NCBI GenBank assembly: GCA_022316685.1
Contig: JAKJHU010000464.1
Span: 62,001 to 126,000, forward strand
Reading direction: 5' to 3'
DNA from: Progne subis subis
Taxonomy: Eukaryota; Chordata; Aves; Passeriformes; Hirundinidae
Length of the DNA stretch: 64,000 bases
Made by a program: the position numbers and the translations under genes. This document shows positions 11,565-22,990 of the stretch, one piece after another (the stretch's first letter is position 1; each line of letters starts with the position of its first letter). The notes beneath the pieces were generated by a model. It was not told the origin of the DNA and ran no database searches. It saw only the letters and a program-made list of their open reading frames with translations.

Positions 11565-11850
11565 AGTAGGGACAAAATCTGATTGAATGTCAGACATAAA
11601 GGTCTTGATTTTCATATCTATTCAAACTGCATTAGAATATACTTGGATTCAGTGTCAACTGGAGATTGCACATATCAAGGCATTAGCAGAAACAAAACTT
11701 GAACCGGACATAAAAATCGTTTCTCGCTGCCTTTTGTATATACATATCACTTTTAATACACTTCAGAAATCGGTTAATTAACCACAAAAATTTGAAAACC
11801 TAAATCAAATTATTCCCAGAGGCTTGGCTGTTAAGGGTTCTGAATGTTAA
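11565..11850. repeat. Diverged duplicate of 8805-9110
   Basis: See the partner at 8805-9110. The shared block includes 'ttgattttcatatctattca', 'aactgcattagaa' and 'taaccacaaaaa'. The orientation is the same in both copies. Confidence 0.6.
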
Positions 11851-12907
11851 TGAGCCCTGGGACACTGAACAGCTGAAGGCTGAACAAGCCTCTGGAGAAG
11901 TCAAATCCAGCAGCAGCCTCCAAGTGTCTGAGGCTGTCAGCAGCCCCCACTGAGGCCATCCCTGCCCAGAGACCGTGGGGAATGGGCAGACAAGGGGAGC
12001 GTCCCTGGGGCTGGGCAAGCAGAACTCAGAGGCACCAGCAGGTGCAGGTGGGAAATGGAGTGTGCAATGTGGCTGTGAAAGCCCTGCCTGGGCTGTGCCA
12101 AGCAGGACACACAAGACCTGACCACCCCCTAAACAACTCTCTCACTTGACATTAAAAGGAATTACAATTATTTTATACTCTGAGTTGGATGCATTGGGAA
12201 ATACCAACAGATTCTCAGGAGCTCAAAACAACAAAACAGACTTTACTGACAACTTTAGAAAAAACAGAGAAATTTTGGCAAAAGTTTAATACAATATTCA
12301 ATCAACAAGAAACACTTCTGAAAGCATTAACTTGTCCATTCAACTTTGCAAACTCTAAGCCTGTTCAATTTTAAGTTACTCCAAATTAGCAAGAGGAGGG
12401 AATTTGAAGATGACAACACAGAAAGAGAGAAAGACAAATAAGATATAGAGAAGCACCCACACAGCTACCAACTCCTGGATTCCAGCAGTGTTCAGACAGA
12501 AATTCCAAGAGGAGGTGGGGTCAAGATGTGTGCTTGCCTTGTGATCAGCCTTGAATACCCCATGGTCTTCCTGGGCCCTTCCCCCAGGAGGGACTTTGGG
12601 TCACTTGGTCTCTCAGGAGCTGGGCTGGGGGCTGCAGAGGTGGCTGTGGAGCATTGCCTTTGGTGTGCCAGGGATTGGCAGACACTGCTGGGCTGGGATA
12701 GAGGCTCTGGGGGATTGGGGTTACAGGGCAGGGCAGTGCTGGGGTTTCAGGGCAGGGCAAGGCTGGACCTGCCCCTTCCTCCCACACACAAATGTTTCCA
12801 GCCAACAATCTCCTCCAGTCTCTCACAACAGGCAATGCTGGAGGTGGAATCCCAATTGTGGCCATGGGCACCTGGACAAGAAGGACAGTTCTTTTCCATA
12901 GGAAGAT
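11851..12907. other. Non-coding host sequence
   Basis: No gene, repeat array or transposon boundary is recognised. The stretch at 12130-12480 is AT-rich, and 12500-12900 is GC-richer with chance frames. Confidence 0.4.
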
Positions 12908-14464
12908 GTAATGGTTTTAGTTAAAACGGGCAGAAACACTAATTAATGTAGTGACTACACATTCATGAAATTTTGTTTGCTAATTTAGTGTAGTGTCTTA
13001 GTGTTTACTTCCTTTTGTGGGAGAGGACCATGAGAAGCAAAGCAGGCTCAAGCTTAAAAAACAAAGTTTTATTAACACACACACTGAAAGAATGGAAAAG
13101 ATAAGAAAGTTGGGAAAAAAACCCAAAAATAAACTTCAAAACACTCTTTGTTTCCCTTACAAACTGTTAACTTTCTTACAAACAACATAGAGAGACACAA
13201 CCTGTGATTTTCAGTCAGTTTCACCATTTAAACATAATCTTTCATCACTTTGGGAGAGGAGCCTCTCTAGAGTCTTATGGACACATTCGCCACAAGACAA
13301 AAACAGTCTCGTGGCTCTCAATGTCACAAATCTGCAACTGCTTGGAGTTTTTGCAGATTGTGCTGTTCCACCCATTAGCAGCCTTTCCCCTGGCTACTCA
13401 TGGGCCTCTCAGTGTATTTGGGGTACTGTTTAAGAAAGCTTCTTCTAGTATAAAACAAGGATTCTCTTCTAGCTCTAAAATAGTTTCTATTCAAAAGAAA
13501 TAAAGACCTCCTTTTACACCAGGAGCTGAGAGCTTCAAATCACTTTCTCTCTAAAATCATCTTGGTCTCAAAGGCTGAGACCTCCTTTTATGCCAGGAGT
13601 GAGGGGCTTTAAGATTCCCACTTAAATCTCAATCATATCAATCCCCAACTTTGACTAGAACTAGCATTCCCCCAAACAACATTAAGATGTTACAAGAAAC
13701 AGTCCATTTCTCCATCGTTTACAGCAGAAAAGCTTGGTTAAAAATGTTCACATCCTCAATCCCTCTTCTAATAATCTTTATCAGTTCTTTCACTCCTGCT
13801 CCACTGACTTCATGCGGTGTCTTTCCTACGTCCCCTCTGTCTCTTTCTTTTCTCTCTCAGGGAAGGGTCAGGCCTTGGAAGCTCCATGTTGCCAGGACAG
13901 GGTTAACTCTGCCCAGGCCTGCAGTGGCCATGTGATTTCTGCTCCAGGCAGCAGTCTCTCCATTTCAGATCAGCCTGGTTTCTCCCTCCACTCTTTCTTC
14001 TCCGTCTGGAAGACACAGGAGGAGGGGAGCGGGAGGAGAGCTCTGCCCACCCCTCGGTGACAATCGGGGCAGCCTCGGCCAAACCGGGCCCAGAGTTGTT
14101 ATCAGGGGAGATCCCTCCCTGCTCTGGGGTCTCTGGGGAGGTTTTTTCAAAGTGGTTGATGTTAAGCTGCAACCTCTCCTCCCCCGGGAGCCGATGGAGT
14201 CCGGCTGGGCCTCGGGCGAGCTTCCCCCCGAAGGGGGAGGTGGGGTGTGGGGAGCAGTAGGACCCACTCGATGTTACCTGTTCAGCTGAGCAGGAGGAAA
14301 AGGGCCTGACCTGAACGAAACTGGGATTTATATGGGTACTTCCTAAAGTCACATTCAACATTCTCAGTGGCCAAAGCAGGTGCCAATATCTCAAACTGGC
14401 TTCTGATAGGTCCTTGTCCTTTCTAAAGCTATTTCTAGGGTCCTGACAGGGTAATACCTCACAT
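12908..14464 (-). mobile_element. Probable long LTR (about 1.55 kb)
   Basis: On the minus strand the segment would start TGTGAGG at 14464, preceded by a purine-rich GTTAGGGAGGAA that looks like a polypurine tract, and end CCATTACA at 12908. Internally there is a TATA-like GCATAAAAGG near 13580 and an AATAAAAC polyadenylation signal near 13068. A short internal repeat ('agacctccttttacaccaggagc', about 13505 and 13565) is present. No partner LTR exists in the window and no retroviral coding follows, so the edges and identity are inferred only from LTR-like signals. Confidence 0.45.
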
Positions 14465-15266
14465 TCCTCCCTAACTAAAAACCAAACTGTGCGAACCCAT
14501 GACAGTGACCTTTAGGCTTTGCAGGGCTCAGGCACAGCGGCTGTGACAGAGTCAGGGCTGAGGTCACACTCTGTGGGCTGGGGCAGAGCCCAGCCAGAAA
14601 TGACCTGAGATGGGCTCAAATACAATGATGGGACCATGGCCAGACCTTCATATTCTTCAGTCCCACCTCACACCATTGCCAGGGCCAGAGAAAGGGACAG
14701 GTGACTTCTCAGCGTGGGTCACAGGAAACGTGGGTCACCAGAGCCCTTCCCAAAGTGGCAATGGCCCATTAACAGAAGATATCTCCCTGGAGGGAGGATG
14801 GGTCATGGAAGAGAACAAGAACACTGCCCCATTTGGTTTTACACAGCTGGGCCATTAAGAGAAGATCCCCCTCAGAGATATGAGGAATGGGTCATGGAAG
14901 AGATAAATAACCTGCCCCAGCTGGTGTTCACAGATGGTAATAGAATACATCTTTTTGGATAAATCTTGTATTGCAAGACAGGGCTTGAGGCTCCTTGCCC
15001 AGGAGCTCTCAGGATTTCCTCAAGGCTACTGAGATAACAACAGGACTACAAATAAGAACCAAGAGCCTGAGAAATTGTTTACAAACAATGCAAAACTTAG
15101 AGGACATACAACACAATGTTGGATGCTTGACCAATGAGGTGCCCTGAAGGATGTATGCCTGCCTCGTGAACAAGTGGCTTAGCCAATTGAGAGACACCTG
15201 CACTTGTGGACAGTAGTGCTAGAATCCATAAATGGAGTTTAACGTAGACATTAAACGGTTACTGCT
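14465..15266. other. Unassigned sequence with an 86-bp tandem duplication
   Basis: Two adjacent copies (about 14763-14848 and 14849-14935) share 'ggcccattaa.agaagat' and 'atgggtcatggaagaga'. The stretch 15100-15266 has a CCAAT box and a TATA-like CATAAATGG, and may be the remains of a plus-strand LTR cut off by the ERV-L at 15267. No coding region is supported. Confidence 0.4.
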
Positions 15267-15923
15267 TGTCCTGGTTTGGAGACAAATTTGGGGGAAAACC
15301 CTGTATAGGATCCCTCTGGGAAGCAAACCCAAGTGGCCCCTCCCTCCAACCTGTCTGAAAAAAACCTTTGTGGAGAAAAGTGGAAAAAGCTATTTTACTA
15401 AACAAATAAAGTGCATACAAGTATAAAGAATGAATAATAGAAAACAATAAAACCTCTCGTTTTGGAGTGAGATGGCCAATTGAGAAAGTCCTTGCCGTGG
15501 GTGGAGCTCGGCTCTCTCTCAGTCTCTCCTCAGTCCCAGTCCCTCCGGCGCTGCTGGAAAATGCCGAGCTCCAGGCCCCGGTGGGCCGCAGGTGCAGCCC
15601 CCAGTGCTCCCCTGGGTTTTTAGTCTAGAGCAGGTTTAAACAGTTCTAAGAAAAAAGAAAGAAAAAAACCAGTCTAGGGAACTTCTCTGCCCTAGCTAGC
15701 TGAAACTAACTAAAAGCAAAAAGATCTCTGTCCTGCAGTCTCTCTAAGCCTCCGCCGAACACTGTCTGGAGAAGAATGTGGAGGAGTCAGGCAGTTTTCT
15801 CAAAACAAACTCCGCGCTTCTCCTTGCTCTTAGAACTAGTCTTAAAGGCACAGGACTCAATATACAGAGTTCAAACAGAACAGACGATTGGGGATACAAG
15901 CATCATAAAGTTACCCTAGGACA
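15267..15923 (-). repeat. 3' LTR of ERV-L A
   Basis: It has the same sequence family as 21250-21916, 46600-47260 and the fragment at 38876-39031. On the minus strand it begins TGTCCTAGGGTAAC at 15923. It differs from the 5' LTR by small indels (for example a shorter A-run near 15360) and scattered substitutions. Confidence 0.92.
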
Positions 15924-15941
15924 TTCTACTCCTTATCCCCA
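15924..15941 (-). promoter_or_regulatory. Polypurine tract of ERV-L A
   Basis: On the minus strand, GGGGATAAGGAGTAGAA directly precedes the 3' LTR start. It would prime plus-strand DNA synthesis. The B copy has the matching tract at 47261-47276. Confidence 0.8.
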
Positions 15942-16075
15942 TATTGTCAATTTACTAAAACTTATATATACTTTAGCTCTACACACACATACATCTATAT
16001 AAAAACAATATGCAATATACAGCTACATACAGTGGCAGTACTATTCAGCACACAACTGATAATTACACACGGTTC

Positions 16076-19000
16076 TCACCCAACAATCAAATCTCCCTGG
16101 GGTACACATCGTGTGGTTCCATCTTTCTGCATTACCCACCATGTGCAGCCTGGCCCCTGAGCAAAGACAATCCCACGGGTGGGATCTTCTGTACTTGAAG
16201 CAGGATTGATCTAAACTGTCTTCCCTAACAAACCTCTTACATGTACTACTGGGACTTTCTCTCCATCTACTGTATGTAGGGGCTCAGATTGGGCAGGGCC
16301 TGCTCGGTTGGTGGAACCTCGGGTGTTAACTAACTAGGTGGCCTTTGCTAGATGCTGCCCTCAATTTTTGAATGATCCCCCACCCAGTGCTTTCAGGGTG
16401 GTTTTTAGCAGTCCATTGTATCTTTCTACCTTTCCTGAAGCTGGTGCATGATAGGGGATATGGTACACCCGCTCAATGCCATGTTCCCTAGCCCAGTTGT
16501 TGATGAGGCTGTTCTTGAAATGAGTTCCATTGTCTGACTCAATCCTCTCAGGGGTACCATGCCTCCAAAGAACTTGCTTTTCAAGGCCCAGGATGGTGTT
16601 CCGGGCAGTAGCGTGAGGCACAGGGTAGGTCTCTAGCCATCCAGTTGTGGCTTCCACCATGGTCAGCACGTAGCGCTTGCCTTGGCGGGTTTGGGGAAGG
16701 GTGATGTAGTCAATCTGCCAGGCTTCCCCGTACTTATACTTGGACTATCGCCCACCATACCATAGGGGCTTCACCCGCTTGGCCTGTTTGATGGCAGCAC
16801 ACGTCTCACAGTCATGGATAACTTGAGAAATATCGTCTATGGTTAGATCTACTCTTTGGTCTCGTGCCCACTTATAGGTGGCATCTCTGCCCTGGTGACC
16901 TGAGGCATCATTGGGCCCATCGAGCTAGGAAACAACTCTCCCTTGTGTTGCCAATCTAAGTCTATCTTTGACACTCTATCTTTGCAGCTTGATCTACCTG
17001 CTCGTTGTTTCGGTGCTCCTCATTAGCCTGACTCTTGGGGACATGGGCATCTACATGACGGACTTTGACAGGTAGCTTCTCTACCCAAGTGGCAATGTCT
17101 TTCCACTCATCAGCAGCCCAGATTGGTTTTCCCCTACGCTGCCAATTGGCCTTTTTCCACCTGTCCAGCCAATCCCACAGAGCATTGGCCACCATCCACA
17201 AATCAGTGTAGAGGTAGAGCTTTGGCCACTTCTCTCTTTCAGCAATGTCCAGGGCCAGTTGAACAGCTTTGAGTTCAGCAAGTTGGCTTGACCCACCTTC
17301 TCTTTCAGTGGCTTGTGCAACCTGTCGTGTGGGGCTCCATACGGCTGCTTTCCACTTTCGTTTCATCCCTACGATGCGGCAGGAACCGTCAGTGAAAAGA
17401 GCGTAGCGTGTTTCTTCTGCTGGCAGTTGGTTGTATGGTGGACCTTCTTCTGCACGTGTCACTTGTTCCTGCTCTTCTTCATCCATGAGACTAAAGTTTT
17501 CACCTTCCGGCCAGTTTGTAATTATTTCCAGAATCCCAGGGCGATTTGGGTTTCCAATGCGGGCGCGATGAGTGATGAGGGCAATCCATTTGCTCCATGT
17601 GGCATTGGTGGCATGGTGGGTAGAGGGTACTTCTGCTTTAAACATCCATCCCAGCACTGGTAGTCGAGGTGCTAGCAGGAGTTGTGTTTCAGTGCCTACT
17701 ACTTCTGAGGCAGCTTGAATTCCTTCATAGGCAGCCAAGATTTCCTTCTCTATTGGAGTGTAGTTGGCTTCGGACCCTCTGTAGCTTCGGCTCCAGAATC
17801 CCAGTGGCCGGCCCCAAGTGTCCCCAGGCACCTTCTGCCAAAGGCTCCAGGACAGGCCATTGTTCCCGGCTGCTGAGTAGAGCACGTTCTTCACATCTGG
17901 TCCCGTCCTGACTGGGCCAAGGGCTACCGCATGAGCGATCTCCTGTTTGATCTGGGCAAAGGCTTGTTGCTGTTCAGGGCCCCAGTGGAAATCATTCTTC
18001 TTGCGGGTGACCAGGTAGAGAGGGCTCACAATCTGGCTGTACTCAGGAATGTGCATTCTCCAGAAACCTATGGCGCCTAGGAAAGCTTGTGTTTCCTTTT
18101 TGTTGGTTGGTGGACACATTGCTGTGATTTTGTTGATGACTTCAGTGGGAATCTGACGCCTTCCATCTTGCCACTTTATTCCTAGAAACTGGATCTCTCG
18201 AGCAGGTCCCTTAACTTTGCTCTTCTTGATAGCAAAGCCAGCCTTCAGGAGAATCTGGATGATCTTCTCTCCTTTCTCAAACACTTCCATTGCCGTGTTC
18301 CCCCACACAATGATGTCATCAATGTACTGTAGATGTTCCGGAGCCTTCACCTTTTCCAGTGCAGCCTGGATCAGTCCATGGCAGATGGTGGGGCTGTGTT
18401 TCCACCCCTGGGGCAAGTCGGTTCCAGGTGTACTGCACGCCCCTCCAGGTGAAAGCAAACTGAGGCCTGCATTCTGCAGCCAGAGGAATGGAGAAAAATG
18501 CGTTAGCAATGTCAATTGTGGCGTACCAATTTTGCTGCCTTGGACTCCAGCTCGTACTGGAGTTCCAGCATGTCCGGCACAGCAGCGCTCAATGGTGGAG
18601 TCACTTCGTTCAAGGCACGGTAGTCCACGGTCAATCTCCTATTCTCCGTCAGACTTGCGCACAGGCCAGATAGGGCTATTGAAGGGTGAGTGGGTTTTGC
18701 TGACCACCCCTTGGGTCTCCAGCTCACGGATCATCTTGTGGATGGGGATCACAGCATCTCGAGTTGTTCTGTACTGTCAGGCGATGCACTGTTGAAGTGG
18801 CAATTGGCACTTGTTGCTCTTCCACCTTCAGAAGACCTACAGCAGATGGGTTCTCTGATAGTCCAGGCAAGGTATTCAACTGCTTAACATCCCCTGTCTC
18901 TACAGCTGCTATCCCGAATGCCACCTAAATCCCTTCGGGTCTTTGTAATAGCCATTCCGGAGGAAGTCTATGCCCAAAATGCACGGAGCCTCTGGGCTAG

Positions 19001-19260
19001 TCACAATAGGGTGTCTCTTCCACTCATTTCCAGTCAGGCTCACATTAGCTTCACCAAAGTAAAATCTTGTGAGCCCCCTGTCACCCCAGCAATGGAAACA
19101 GATTCTTCCCCCACATGTCTTGATGGGAGTAATGTGCACTGTGCACCAGTGTCAACTAAGGCCTCATATTTTTGTGGTTCTGATGTGCCAGGCCAACGAA
19201 TCCACACAGTCCAAAAAACACGGTTTTCCCTAGCTCTACCTGGCTAGAGGCAGGGCCCCT
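16076..19260 (-). pseudogene. pol: ERV-L A pro-pol (protease, RT, RNase H, integrase), broken
   Basis: In 5'-3' order on the minus strand: an aspartic protease with LVDTGAQ (catalytic DTGA at 19142-19153); reverse transcriptase with VDYRALNEVTPP and the YIDD active site at 18309-18326; RNase H with FTDGSC (17379-17393) and a conserved VRHVDAHVPKS segment; then integrase with the DDE residues in WQIDYITL, ESDNGTHF and GKVERYNG, ending in RCVPQGDLIVG with a stop at 16076. Breaks: a 1-base deletion between the gag stop and protease, a 1-base insertion near 18417 (RT, before LPQGWKHS), a Trp-to-stop near 16745 and further shifts at 16900-16960. The longest open piece is 16962-18515. The polyprotein would be expressed from a gag-pol mRNA. 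It is non-functional as read. Confidence 0.93.
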
Positions 19261-19263
19261 CTA
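19244..19263 (-). promoter_or_regulatory. Gag stop with inverted repeat: predicted readthrough site (A)
   Basis: The gag frame ends in TAG at 19263-19261. The stop lies in an inverted repeat, TAGAGG - 8 bases - CCTCTA. The identical 20 bases occur at 50586-50605 in ERV-L B, where the sequence just upstream differs. In B the protease frame continues in register after the TAG, so suppression of this stop is the simplest route to Gag-Pol. That role is inferred. Confidence 0.6.
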
Positions 19264-21129
19264 AGCCTGATTATCCCTATTTCCCTGGGTAACCGGAGCT
19301 GCTTCCTTCTTGCTAGAACTTCCTCTCACAGTCTTGCCATCCAACAATTCACGCAGCCGTTGTGTCATAGCATCAGTAGATTCTCCTATCCCATCTTTTT
19401 CATGTTTTCTCCACAATCACGCAGGAAGGACCACAGCTTAGCTCGTGGAATGCCTTTTCCCTCTCTATCTAGGGAACATTTGCGTGTGGTGCCAGAGCCT
19501 CCTAACTTGTACTGCAGAGATCTGGAGAATGTTCTCCTTGAGTTCTTTGAGATTCTCCTCCACCTTGTCTGCTAATCCCCGCACCTGTGTTTCCAAAGCT
19601 GCGATTCTTGCATGTGTTGGACCATGCACGGCATCTGCATATGTTCGGAGCTTCTTCGCCATATCCAGCACAGTCTCCTCTGTCTCATCCCCCTTCATTA
19701 TTGCTAAAGCAGAGGAGTATTCTTGTGGCCCAAGTCGTACGAGTTTTCGCTACATTACAGGTGTACATGGTACCAAGTCGGGGTTCCTAGTGTTTAGGTC
19801 ATCTGAGAAGACAATCTCCGCCACTGCCATTTCTCTCAAGCGCTGAATCCCTTGTTCAATGGTTTTCCACTGAGTTTGCTGCAGATAGAGATCGTCGGCA
19901 CACAGATATCTTTGTGCCACGCTTCTCAAGACCCGTTCCCAGAGACTGCAAGGACTAGCCTCCCTCATTTCTTGGTCAATAACTGGATCATGTGATAGGG
20001 ATCCAAGATGTCTTGCTTCAGTGCCATCCAGTATTGTAGCCTCGCCTGCAGCATCCCAAAGACGGACTAACCAACTAATTATAGATTCATCAGGTTGTCG
20101 AGTATAATCCTTTCTTAGGCCACGAAGGTCCTTCAGGGAAAAGGACTCAATAGTATCTCCTGATCTTGTAGCAGTTGGTTGGGCTCTTGATGTTGTAGCA
20201 GTTGGTTGGGCTCCTGATCTTGTAGCAGCTGGTTGGGCTTCTGATCGTGTGCTAGTTGGTTGGACTCCCGATCTTGTACCAGTTGGTTGGGCTTCCGATT
20301 TTTTTTCAGTTGGTTCAGCTTCTGACTGTGTATCATCAGTTGCTTCAGCTTCTGATTGTGTGTCAGGTGGTTTGACTTCCGACTGGGTGTCAGGAGGCAT
20401 TGAGAACCTTTCACCTGAATCATCGTCTACTGGTTGATCGGTTTTGTCCGTGTGCTTCTTTCCCTTCTTTACTGCAGCAACTGCTGGTGTCTTAGCCTCA
20501 CTATCGGGTTTAGCTGCAGCCTGAATAGCTGTGGGATTGGCTGCAGCCTGAGTGACTGATTTATCTCCCTGCTCCCTTGCCTCTATCTGCTGCCCTACAG
20601 TGTTTAGCAGTGTGTGACTCATTCTAGAAAAGCTATAAGCCATATAGAGGAAAGTCACCAGGTGAAATACCAGGAAGGTGGTGTCTTTAACATTCAGGAG
20701 ACCCTGAACATTCTCCAAAAGTGATGTAACTGACTTAAAAGAGAAGAAGGAAAAAAGAGGCTGAAGAGCCTCATCCCCTACTCCTCCTCTAACAAACTGG
20801 GTGCAGTTATTGATAAATCCCCAAAACATGCTGCTGGAACTAGGACGCAGGGTAGGACGAAAAAACCATAAACTGAACATACCCAGAACAAACTCCAGTA
20901 TCTTTATAAGCTTCTTGTAAGCCATAATCACCGAACCCAGCAAAATAACTATTCTAATTTGTGCATCCCTAGTGTAAAAGCTGTATGTTAAGGACAATAT
21001 TGGAGCTATTTCTGGGTAGGAAAACAAACCTAGGGACCAGAAAGGTATTAAGACCTCAAAAAAGCCTAGGGAACAGAAATGCAGAAAAGACTCTATTCTA
21101 AGAGAAGTTAGGACTTCAAGAAGCAACAT
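19261..21129 (-). pseudogene. gag: ERV-L A gag, with hydrophobic N-terminal region, broken
   Basis: The first ATG in the long frame is at 21129 (the frame is open back to the primer-binding site without another ATG). Residues 1-90 hold three to four hydrophobic stretches (about 14-36, 58-71, 76-90). A motif FWGFINNCT sits at 102-110 and another membrane-like segment at about 150-168. A hydrophilic linker follows with Gln/Ser/Glu/Thr-rich repeats (encoded at 20150-20400). Next comes a capsid-like helical region (LWERVLRSVAQRYL; LGPQEYSSALAIM) and a coiled-coil-like stretch. No CCHC zinc finger is seen. Breaks: TAG replacing Trp at 19747-19749 and a further stop near 19464. The homologous B copy (50603-52412) keeps the same order. 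Gag would form the particle core; membrane spans in Gag are unusual. Confidence 0.85.
20150..20400 (-). repeat. Coding minisatellite inside ERV-L A gag
   Basis: About 30-bp units (plus strand 'gttggttgggctcctgatcttgtagca'-like) encode the repeated ATRSGAQPT/DTQSEAEP linker of Gag. The array is absent from the matching linker of copy B, so it expanded in this lineage. Confidence 0.75.
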
Positions 21130-21220
21130 GGCCACTGTCTGTTTAATCCCTACCCAAAGGACAACAACAACAACAAAAAAAATGCAGTTAATAGTAATAC
21201 AAGTTTTTTCCACTCTCTTT

Positions 21221-21238
21221 TGCCCCGCAGTAGGTGCC
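21221..21238 (-). promoter_or_regulatory. Primer-binding site of ERV-L A
   Basis: The minus-strand TGGCACCTACTGCGGGGC lies about 10 bases after the 5' LTR. It resembles the tRNA-Lys-type site TGGCACCCAACGTGGGGC seen in ERV-L B (52479-52496), with five differences in the middle. Confidence 0.7.
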
Positions 21239-21249
21239 AATTAAGGGTA

Positions 21250-21916
21250 TGTCCTGGTTTGGAGACAAATTTGGGGGAAAACCCCTGTATAGGATCCCTC
21301 TGGGAAGCAAACCCAAGTGGCCCCTCCCTCCAACCAGTCTGAAAGAAAAAAAAAAACCTTTGTGGAGAAAAGTGGAAAAAACTATTTTACTAAACAAATA
21401 AAGTGCATACAAGTATAAAGAATGAATAATATGAAACAATAAAACCTCTCGTTCTGAAGTGAGATGACAAATTGAGAAAGTCCTTGTCGTGGGTGTAGCT
21501 CGGCTCTCTCTCAGTCTCTCATCAGTCCCAGTCCCTCCGGCGCTGCTGGAAAATGCCGAGCTCCAGGCCCCGGTGGGCCGCAGGTGCAGCCCCCAGTGCA
21601 CCCCTGGGTTTTCAGTCCAGAGCAGGTTTAAACAGTTCCAAGAAAAAAGGAAAGAAAAAAAACAGTCCAGGGAACTTCTCTGCCCTAGCTAGCTGAAACT
21701 AACTAAAAGCAAAAAGATCTCTGTCCTGCAGTCTCTCCAAGCCTCCGCTGAACACCGTCCGGAGAAGAATGTGGAGGAGTCAGGCAGTTTTCTCAAAACA
21801 AACTCCTGCGCTTCTCCTTGCTCTTAGAACCAGTCTTAAAGGCACAGGACTCAATATACAGAGTCAAACAGAACAGACGATTGGGGATACAAGCATCATA
21901 AAGTTACCCTAGGACA
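21250..21916 (-). repeat. 5' LTR of ERV-L A
   Basis: A 667-bp LTR, pair of 15267-15923. Its outer edge at 21916 meets host minisatellite-like sequence. On the minus strand it starts TGTCCTAGGG and ends CCAAACCAGGACA. Confidence 0.92.
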
Positions 21917-21949
21917 CTGGGACATCCCGGCTCTTTGGCAGCCTGGGGA

Positions 21950-22205
21950 CTCCTGGGATGTCACCATGGAGCCCCGTGAGTGCCTGTGACAGATCGGTGC
22001 CTTTGCAGCCCAAGGTGCCCTGGGATGTCAGCATGGAATGGCTGTGACTGCCTCTGACCACAGGGCTCTTTGAGCATCCCCAGAAACCCCTGGGAGGTCT
22101 CCATGGAGCCCCTGTCTCTGCCTGTGACATTCCAGCCTGGAACAGCCTGGAGACTCTTGGAAAGTCCCCATGGAACCCCTCTGAGGGCCTGTGACAGCTC
22201 GGTTC
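21950..22205. repeat. ~68-bp diverged tandem repeat
   Basis: Four units are marked by 'gggatgtcaccatggagcccc'-like sequence near 21955, 22022, 22091 and 22158. Each is followed by 'gcctgtgacagctcggt'-like sequence. It lies between the ERV-L A 5' LTR and the 41-bp array. Confidence 0.65.
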
Positions 22206-22206
22206 C

Positions 22207-22411
22207 TTAGCAGGCAACCATCACCAGCCCCTGTTGCTATGGTCAGTTTCCATGGCAACCATCACCAGCCCCTGTTGCTAGGGTCAGTTTCCATGCAACC
22301 ATCACCAGCCCCTGTTGCTATGGTCAGTTTCCATGGCAACCATCACCACCCCTGTTGCTATGGTCAGTTTCCATGGCAACCATCACCAGCCCCTGTTGCT
22401 GTGGTCATTCC
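22207..22411. repeat. 41-bp minisatellite with X-box-like half sites
   Basis: Five near-identical units of about 41 bp contain 'ggcaaccatcaccagcccc' followed by 'tgttgctatggtcagtttcc'. The GTTGCTATGG and CCATGGCAAC parts resemble half sites of the RFX X-box (GTNRCC...RGYAAC). High unit identity implies recent homogenisation. Confidence 0.85.
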
Positions 22412-22483
22412 TTGGCAGCTCCATGCAGATCCCATGCCAGGGGTGGTTCCATGGACACCAGCTCAGGCCTGGAGCCAGAGCCC

Positions 22484-22497
22484 GTTGCCATGGCAAC
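22484..22497. promoter_or_regulatory. Perfect palindromic X-box (RFX-type site)
   Basis: GTTGCCATGGCAAC is a full palindrome and a textbook match to the RFX-factor X-box. It lies about 70 bp beyond the 41-bp array. Binding or function is not shown by sequence; it may simply be a diverged repeat unit. Confidence 0.5.
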
Positions 22498-22529
22498 CAT
22501 TTGCAGTCCCATTCCCAGGGCCATGGGAT

Positions 22530-22605
22530 CCCAGAAGCACAGAAATGGCTGAGTTGGGAGGGAGCCATCAGGATCCTCGAGTCCAGCTCCTGGACCATTT
22601 TTGGT
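22530..22605 (-). mobile_element. Short CR1-like 3' tail
   Basis: 'agaagcacagaaatggctgagttgggagggagccatcagg' followed by 'cgagtccagctcctgg' matches the antisense CR1 3' end in diverged form. Confidence 0.5.
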
Positions 22606-22919
22606 TTTTAACCAGAGTGTGAGCATTCATTAAAAAAAAGAGGGGCAAAGAAGCCCTTGGATCTCCTCCAATGGATTTAGCTAGGGATGTGTAACTGGCA
22701 ACTGAATCTCCTGTTGGATGTCCTATTAAATATCCTAATTAATCAACATTAATAAATTGTAGAAATCAGAGCTCAGGTATGCCCTATTCCCACTGGGACA
22801 CCTGGAAGGTTCCAATAAACATCTGGTTTTTACTTACTGTTCTAACTGTTACAAGGGTTTTTTTTTTTTTTTTCTCTTTTGATTATAGGCAACAGGAGAA
22901 TGAGAGAAGCAGAACGGGA

Positions 22920-22990
22920 ATTGAAATCACAGAATCACAGAAAATTCTGAGTTGAAAGGGACACACAGGATCATCAAAGTCATGTTTCTA
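22920..22990 (-). mobile_element. Short CR1-like 3' tail
   Basis: 'aaatcacagaatcacagaaaattctgagttgaaagggac' then 'aggatcatcaaagt' resembles the antisense CR1 3' terminus. It follows a poly-T run at about 22858-22873. Confidence 0.55.

Larger units (their letters stand above)
15267..21916 (-). mobile_element. ERV-L (class III) provirus A, nearly complete
   Basis: Provirus with two similar LTRs (15267-15923 and 21250-21916), a polypurine tract, a primer-binding site, gag and pro-pol, all on the minus strand. There is no env, as is usual for ERV-L. The pol sequence belongs to the class III lineage (YIDDIIVWGN in RT; WQIDYITLPQ in IN). LTR ends are TGTCCT...AGGACA, a perfect 6-bp inverted repeat. 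The two LTRs differ by only a few percent, which points to a fairly recent insertion. However, the flanks (actgct on the left, ctggga on the right) do not form a target-site duplication, suggesting later recombination or deletion. Gag and pol carry stops and frameshifts. Confidence 0.93.

Noticed and set aside
15261..21922. Target-site duplication around ERV-L A
   Set aside because: The flanking bases (actgct and ctggga) do not match in 5 or 6 bases.
22207..22411. CRISPR-like spaced repeats
   Set aside because: Units are contiguous 41-bp tandem copies with no unique spacers, in a vertebrate genome.
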